Source: Earliella scabrosa
Lineage: Eukaryota > Basidiomycota > Agaricomycetes > Polyporales > Polyporaceae
Direction of reading: 5' to 3'
NCBI GenBank assembly: GCA_022605405.1
Contig: JABYQQ010000002.1
Coordinates: 2,790,001 to 2,854,000, forward strand
DNA: 64,000 bases
In this document: one piece after another, positions 59,597 through 64,000 of the stretch
How the letters are laid out: the number at the start of each line of letters is the position of its first letter
Numbering within the stretch: the stretch's first letter is position 1
Position numbers and translations under genes: made by a program
Notes under the pieces: model-generated
The model's input: only the letters and a program-made list of their open reading frames with translations
Told to the model about the DNA's origin: nothing
Databases searched by the model: none

Positions 59597-59806
59597 TCAG
59601 CGCAAGCCTCGACGCACAGGGAGGAAAGTACGGACGTACGCGACAGAGAGCCACCCGGGTGTCCCGGACGAGTACTGGATCGCAGCGACGGTGGACGCGA
59701 CGGCGACGGCGACGGTGCCCAGCGCGGCGTACACGACCGACTGCTCCTTCGCCGACGGCGCCTCGAACGCGGGCTCCTCGTACAGGTTGTCGAACGCGCG
59801 CATCCT
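59597..59806 (-). CDS. Possible small membrane protein, function unknown
   Basis: The ATG at 59806 opens MRAFDNLYEEPAFEAPSAKE, followed by QSVVYAALGTVAVAVASTVA, a good membrane segment, then AIQYSSGTPG. Unspliced it ends at 59597 (about 69 residues). A GTACGT donor after WLSV could instead lead to a further exon that I cannot place. The minus-strand sequence upstream is pyrimidine-rich, as fungal leaders often are, and a TATAAAG lies at 60,052-60,058. The case rests on that context and on the clean amphipathic-then-hydrophobic design; no family is recognised. Confidence 0.42.
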   Translation of the reverse strand, partial: RMRAFDNLYEEPAFEAPSAKEQSVVYAALGTVAVAVASTVAAIQYSSGTPGWLSVAYVRTFLPVRRGLR

Positions 59807-61877
59807 CGCTGTGCTTCTTACGAGTGAGAGAAGTGGGACTGTGTGGGGATGGGGGATGGGAAAGAGGGCTGAGATGAGCGGGAGAGCGGGAGCGGGAAGA
59901 GCGAGAGCAAAGAGCTGGCTGCTGGAAGAGAGCAAGTCGCAAGTCGAGGAGGATCGATGGGGGGGAAGCGGGCGGCCAAGGAAAACTCTATACAGTAACT
60001 TTGCTCGGTGTCACGGGCGACGGGCGACGGCTCCGCGCCGCGAGGCTCGCCTTTATAGCAGGTGCGGTTCTTGTTGCTGCCACCTGCAGCGTGCAGCGAT
60101 CTCTGCATATGTATAGGGTTCCTCCGAGATCGGGGCGCACGCTGCCACCCCGCTGACAGCGACACTTGGGTTCAGATTCTCCATCCTCTCTTGATCACGC
60201 TAGTTTGGAGTCTGGACTGAACTCAAAGACCGTAGACGGCCTCGACGGATCTGAGTGACCCGAGAGTGACCGAGCTCGCTGGCAGACAACGCCCTCGAGC
60301 GTACTCGGACTGCTCAGTCTCGTGTCCATCGTCGTCGTCGACTCTGAGTCTGAGAACAAGACGAGTTGTCCAGGGGCAGCGTGACGTGGGGTACGCCAGC
60401 CTTATACGGCTAGCGCCGACACAGCTCTCATCTGACATCTCCCTGCGAGCTTGTGATTCTCGGATCATGATCGAGAGCCTTGAAGTTGCAATGCTCGTCC
60501 TCCTGAGGGTCCTCCATGCTCGGAGCAGCCTCTGCGGTCGACATCGAGACTGGTGTTGTGAGGACTCGCATGCTGGGAGAGTTTCGAGGACAGTCTCCCG
60601 GGGCTTGTAGACCCCTCAGGCCTGCCTCATTGGCAGGCATATATCACAGGGCGGCGTGCTGCGTCCTACGTACTACGTGTACGCACTGCCTCCCGCCAGG
60701 CCCACGTAACCCGCCAATATTCGTACGCAAGCGAGCCTGAGCTCGGACCCGAACCTGCGCATGCCACCCTGGCGTTCATGGCATGACTACGTATGCGCCT
60801 ACATGTGCTCGCTAAGTAAAAAGTAGTTAGGTGAGTCAGTGACGTTACGACACTGGAGGCCACAAGGCGCGCTAAAGCCCCCATCGGCTTCGGAGCGCGA
60901 GCGCGAGCCTCGAGAAGTGACTATGGTGAGCTAACGACACTAAGCCAGTGATTGAGGACCCCTCCGATCCTGCAGGCCTGATTCCTCAAGGACTTGTTGA
61001 AGCTTAGGGGCGGTCTCATAGTACCTTACCGCCGTTGGCATGACGCGTTAGCCACAACTGCCAAGGAGATGTCATTGAGCGCGCCCGCTGAGGCCCCTGG
61101 CAGTATTCGTACCCCCTGGGTCCTGTGTTCGTCGGACGCTGCTTTATGCCGCCGCTTGATGATGTCGACGGTGATCAGGCCACAGTGTGGGTGAATACTC
61201 ATTGCGGCGGCTCGCGAGTCGCGTATTCGAGTGCTTTCATCTGGACTCCGCGGTTCGCGCATCGATATCCGAGGGACCGTTCGGTCAGTCATATTTGTAT
61301 GTGGATTTGGGTGCGGCGCACACCACGGCCGTCAACGTTAGGCGATGGAGGTCCGAACTCGGATCCGTAGACGGACAGGTGGATGCATACATACATGGAG
61401 GACTCGGAGCGGGGGTGCACCGGGGAACGCATGAACGTTGGAATGCTCGCGTGACGTCGGGGCTTCCGGGAGTTGCGGAGGATCGAGCATGGCGACGATG
61501 CATTGCCAGTTGCCCAGTCTTTGATAGTCGGACCGTGGGGTTCGATACACAATCACAACGACATACGGGGTCCAACGGCGGCCTGGTAGGAGCAAGACGA
61601 TGAAAATGAGACGAGATGGAGGGGAAAAGTGAGTAAGAGAGGGACGCACCTCGCACGTTCGCGGCTTTGTCTCTGCCGTCGCTCCCAATTCCAACGCGAC
61701 GCGGTGCCAGTCGTCGATCCACCAGCGCAATACAGGCACTCGCAGAGTGCGACTGTCTGTATGCCCGTTCGTAGTATGTAGTACACATCATGCGTATGTC
61801 ACATGCGCCCTCGCTCCGACCTCGAGATCTCCATCGCCAAACCCGGGCAGTTGGACCCCGCGCGCACGCCGCTGCTG
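59807..61877. other. Intergenic, no gene seen
   Basis: About 2 kb with only short frames. The first 250 bases are likely the promoter and leader of the small gene at 59.6-59.8 kb (minus-strand TATAAAG at 60,052-60,058). The rest shows no tRNA, repeat or domain motif. Confidence 0.4.
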
Positions 61878-62434
61878 CTAAAAGGCTTCCAGCCGATACA
61901 CGTCGTACGCAACCTCCTCGTACGGGTGGACCTGCACAGCGTCAAACGGGGTCCGACAGACTCGCACGCGCTCCCCCGCCCTGCCTCCTCTTCTCTCTTC
62001 CCCTCCTCCCCTCGTTCAGAAACCGAGGACGCACCTTCTTCAGCTCCTGCAGCACCGCGCGCATCTCCACCCCACCTCCCTCCCCATCTTTGCCCGATCC
62101 CGAGCCCGAGCCCAAGTCCAAATCCTTGGGGGCGCGAGCGAGGACGAGCACCTCGACGCGGTCCTCCTCTACGTGCTCGGGCCGGCCGACCTCGCCAATC
62201 GCGGGGTTCGCGCCCTCGAGCGGGAGGAATTGGCCTGACCGCTCGTATCAGCATCGGTGCAGGGGCGGAGGAGGAGGGGGAGGGGGGGAACGCACCGGTG
62301 CCGGGGGAGACGAATGCGCAGCCACCGTACGCGCCGATGCGGCCGACGTGGAGCGGGAAGCGGGCGAAGAGGTGCTGGAGGACGGGTTGGGTGGAGGGGC
62401 GGGGGGTGAAGAAGACGAGCTTGTATTTCTGCAT
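61878..62434 (-). CDS. NIF3 C-terminal-like small protein
   Basis: This small protein resembles the middle domain of NIF3/YqfO-type proteins, which in fungi occurs alone. Three exons fit exactly: 62,296-62,434, 62,035-62,234 and 61,878-61,931, totalling 393 bases or 130 residues plus stop. Exon 1 gives MQKYKLVFFTPRPSTQPVLQ, FARFPLHVGRIGAYGGCAF and VSPGTG. Exon 2 gives QFLPLEGANPAIGEVGRPEH, VEVLVLARAP, a Gly/Ser/Asp-rich insert and MRAVLQELKK. Exon 3 gives VHPYEEVAYDVYRLEAF. The pattern GxxxYxxCxFxxPGTGQFxP and HPYEEVAYDVY is the family hallmark. An upstream in-frame ATG at 62494 is unlikely because the family starts directly at the KYKL strand. The biochemical role is not established. The gene lies just upstream of and divergent from tRNA-Gln. 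Confidence 0.85.
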
Positions 62435-62541
62435 AGCGGTCGGAGACTCGGAGCAGCTGTGGACAGTGTGTGAAGCCTGAGAACTGAGATCCAACAGTGA
62501 CCTTTTTTCAGTATGGATATAGTTTTGGCTGTCACAGTTGC

Positions 62542-62634
62542 GGTGCTATAGTGTAGTGGTTATCACTTGGGATTTTGATCTCTTGGGCCGTAGCTATCTT
62601 TCCCAAAACCCAGGTTCGAACCCTGGTAGCACCT
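62542..62634 (+). tRNA. tRNA-Gln(UUG) with a 21-base intron
   Basis: The acceptor stem GGTGCTA pairs with TAGCACC. The anticodon stem TGGGA (62,568-62,572) pairs with TCCCA (62,601-62,605). The anticodon TTG is at 62,575-62,577, followed by A37. An intron of about 21 bases at 62,579-62,599 lies directly after position 37, the normal place for nuclear tRNA introns. The T arm is CCAGG-TTCGAAC-CCTGG, a perfect B box. The discriminator base is T. Confidence 0.9.
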
Positions 62635-63868
62635 TGCATAGGGATTCTTTGACCTTTTGCTTGACACGCGGATACACAGCAGGATGTCCAGTTGGCAATC
62701 GCACTGTCGCAGTTGTGGGGTGTACTTACACTGGATACAAGACCAGGAGCTTTCATACAAGCCGGAGGATGGATAGTGGGTGGCGTCCTGTTGACGCCAA
62801 AGATAGTTGAGCGCCAGTCCAGTGTCGCTCACCCAGCACTCCCTCGCACCTTTCACTCATATCCCCCTCTTCCCCCCTTTGGGATGACGCGACGCTAATC
62901 ATCCCAGCATTTTTGCGAGGGCAATCACTCAACAACCGCAGCGGCGTTCACAGAAAGGTGAGTGTAGCTTCCACCAATATCTACCGTCGAGGATGTCCAA
63001 GTAAAAGGGTCGACCCCGCCGCACCGCACCGCGACGACGACGCGTCTTCCTCTTCTCTCTCGCCGTCCTTGTCATCGGCTCACGAGACCCCGGCGCGAAG
63101 GCACGCCCCCGAGCCCCCGAAAAGCGTCCGTACCCCGGCGCGCCAGTGCTCGAGACCACCGTGGCGCGCCTTAAGGCCGGACGGACAGCATCGTCCCGTC
63201 CCTCCGTGCTACGCGGTCTGGAGGGGGGATGTGCGGCTCGAACGTAGGTTCGCGGGCCTGGAGGATTCAGGGCGCGTGGACAAAGGCCGAGTCGACAGCG
63301 CGGGTGGGGGGCCTGCTTGCTTGCGTGGCGCGCTCCCCGGCTGCAGACGTCCGGAAGCCAAGCCTGGGCGGAGGAGCTCGACGCCGTCCCAGGTGGTCTC
63401 AGACGTGGATTTTACTTTTTGTTGTGTGGACGTGAGAGATGCTCGCTGTGAACAGCGGGGCGCGTGGCTGATAGCGTCCGGGCTCGAGATTAATGCCTGG
63501 GGCGCGTGGTGCTGCGCGTACAAGTGGCAGGAGCGGGGGCTTGTGCTGCTGGGGACTGTGGGTTCTGGTGGGGGCGCGGGAGGGCGTGGAGGCGCGTTTG
63601 AGCGTGTGCGTGTTGCGGTGGGGAGATGAGATCATATGCGTGGCGGGTGTTGCTCGTCCTGAGACTTTCTTTGCGCTGGTGTTTGTTTTCGTCTCAGATG
63701 CTGATTCACTGTGTGTCTTTCCAGGTGAGCTTTTGTGCCATGGTGAGAGGAGTGTATGTCCGTGGGATGGATGGACGGTGGGATGGAGGACGGACATGCA
63801 TTCAACACGGTCGGTTGCACCATCAGTCAGTCTTGTGCTCACATCGCTCCTCTGTAGTAATCACATAA
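62635..63868. other. Intergenic, GC-rich, no supported gene
   Basis: About 1.2 kb between tRNA-Gln and the gene at the right edge. One frame (62,913-63,629 plus) stays open for 238 codons, but it is Arg/Gly/Ser-rich without motifs or good start context, so I do not call it. Part is presumably the promoter of the next gene. Confidence 0.4.
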
Positions 63869-64000
63869 ATGGCTATGTTGCTCGGACTCCTCAAGTATGC
63901 GGGGTGGAACTACCTCCCGAGCCTAGCCACCCGCCAACTCCTCTCGTTTATCCACTCCGCCTATCACCGCCTGTTCGGACGACAAGCACCCCCGCCCGGC
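63869..64000 (+). CDS. N-terminus of a membrane-associated protein, possibly J-domain type, cut by the window
   Basis: The ATG at 63869 opens MAMLLGLLKYAGWNYLPSLA, then TRQLLSFIHSAYHRLFGRQA and PPPG to the window end without a stop. The short hydrophobic, Trp/Tyr-containing N-terminus resembles, from memory, the start of a membrane-anchored DnaJ-like protein found in mushroom fungi. The J domain itself would lie outside the window, so this function is tentative. The coding call rests on composition and the uninterrupted frame. Confidence 0.45.
   Translation, partial: MAMLLGLLKYAGWNYLPSLATRQLLSFIHSAYHRLFGRQAPPPG

Noticed and set aside
58854..59942. 362-codon open frame on the minus strand
   Set aside because: Pro/Arg/Ser-rich filler that overlaps the better-supported small membrane protein frame; no exon or domain evidence.
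62913..63629. 238-codon open frame on the plus strand
   Set aside because: Arg/Gly/Ser-rich, no motif, no good start context; long chance frames are common in GC-rich DNA.
1..64000. CRISPR arrays, bacterial operons, Shine-Dalgarno sites
   Set aside because: None are present; the DNA is eukaryotic nuclear with spliceosomal introns.

Overview
The window is nuclear DNA of a filamentous basidiomycete, most likely an Agaricomycete. The evidence is that genes are broken by many short GT-AG introns of about 43-110 bases, both strands carry genes with little operon-like order, the DNA looks GC-rich, and several gene families here (F-box/LRR, DUF1479, DHA1-type MFS, a seven-exon-plus membrane protein) have the form known from mushroom-forming fungi. 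The species assignment is inference.

Layout. 1-8.2 kb: the Elongator scaffold ELP1 (minus strand, C-terminus cut by the window edge), a tRNA-Ala(CGC), and a PUS8/PUS9-type tRNA pseudouridine synthase. 8.6-15.9 kb: three tandem paralogues of one MFS transporter, all minus strand. 16.3-18.4 kb: a probably secreted beta-lactamase-fold serine hydrolase. 19.7-22.1 kb and 23.3-27.2 kb: two large proteins of unknown function, one with a coiled-coil end and one with a single membrane segment. 27.7-29.5 kb: a fourth MFS paralogue on the plus strand.

29.3-51.9 kb is the most unusual part. About 4.3 kb (roughly 29,320-33,625) is repeated in inverted orientation at roughly 47,555-51,893. Each arm carries the same divergent pair of unknown genes, here called gene Z and gene Y, and all four copies appear to be splice-able into complete proteins. 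Each arm also carries the 3' end of an MFS gene: intact in arm 1, a 77-codon fragment in arm 2. Between the arms lie a truncated F-box/LRR copy, an intact F-box/LRR gene, a 597-residue unknown gene, a 270-bp TA-flanked MITE, a small unknown gene, a multi-pass membrane protein, a Yar1-like ankyrin protein and about 2.4 kb without a convincing gene. Beyond arm 2 lie an F-box C-terminal relic with stop codons, another F-box/LRR gene and an inverted copy of that gene's 5' end.

55.0-57.1 kb: a probable mitochondrial DUF1479 2-oxoglutarate/iron oxygenase-like protein. 59.6-59.8 kb: a possible small membrane protein. 61.9-62.4 kb: a small NIF3 C-terminal-like protein, fully resolved into three exons. 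62.5 kb: an intron-containing tRNA-Gln(UUG). The window ends in the first exon of a further gene.

Functional threads. Several genes serve tRNA: ELP1 (wobble U34), a PUS8/9 enzyme and two tRNA genes, one of which (tRNA-Gln UUG) is in the class modified by Elongator. The transporter array next to a secreted hydrolase may serve nutrient or xenobiotic handling. The F-box, MFS and Z/Y sequences show repeated duplication, inversion and decay in one 25-kb stretch. Splice sites were inferred by eye from reading-frame continuity and, where possible, by comparing paralogous copies.
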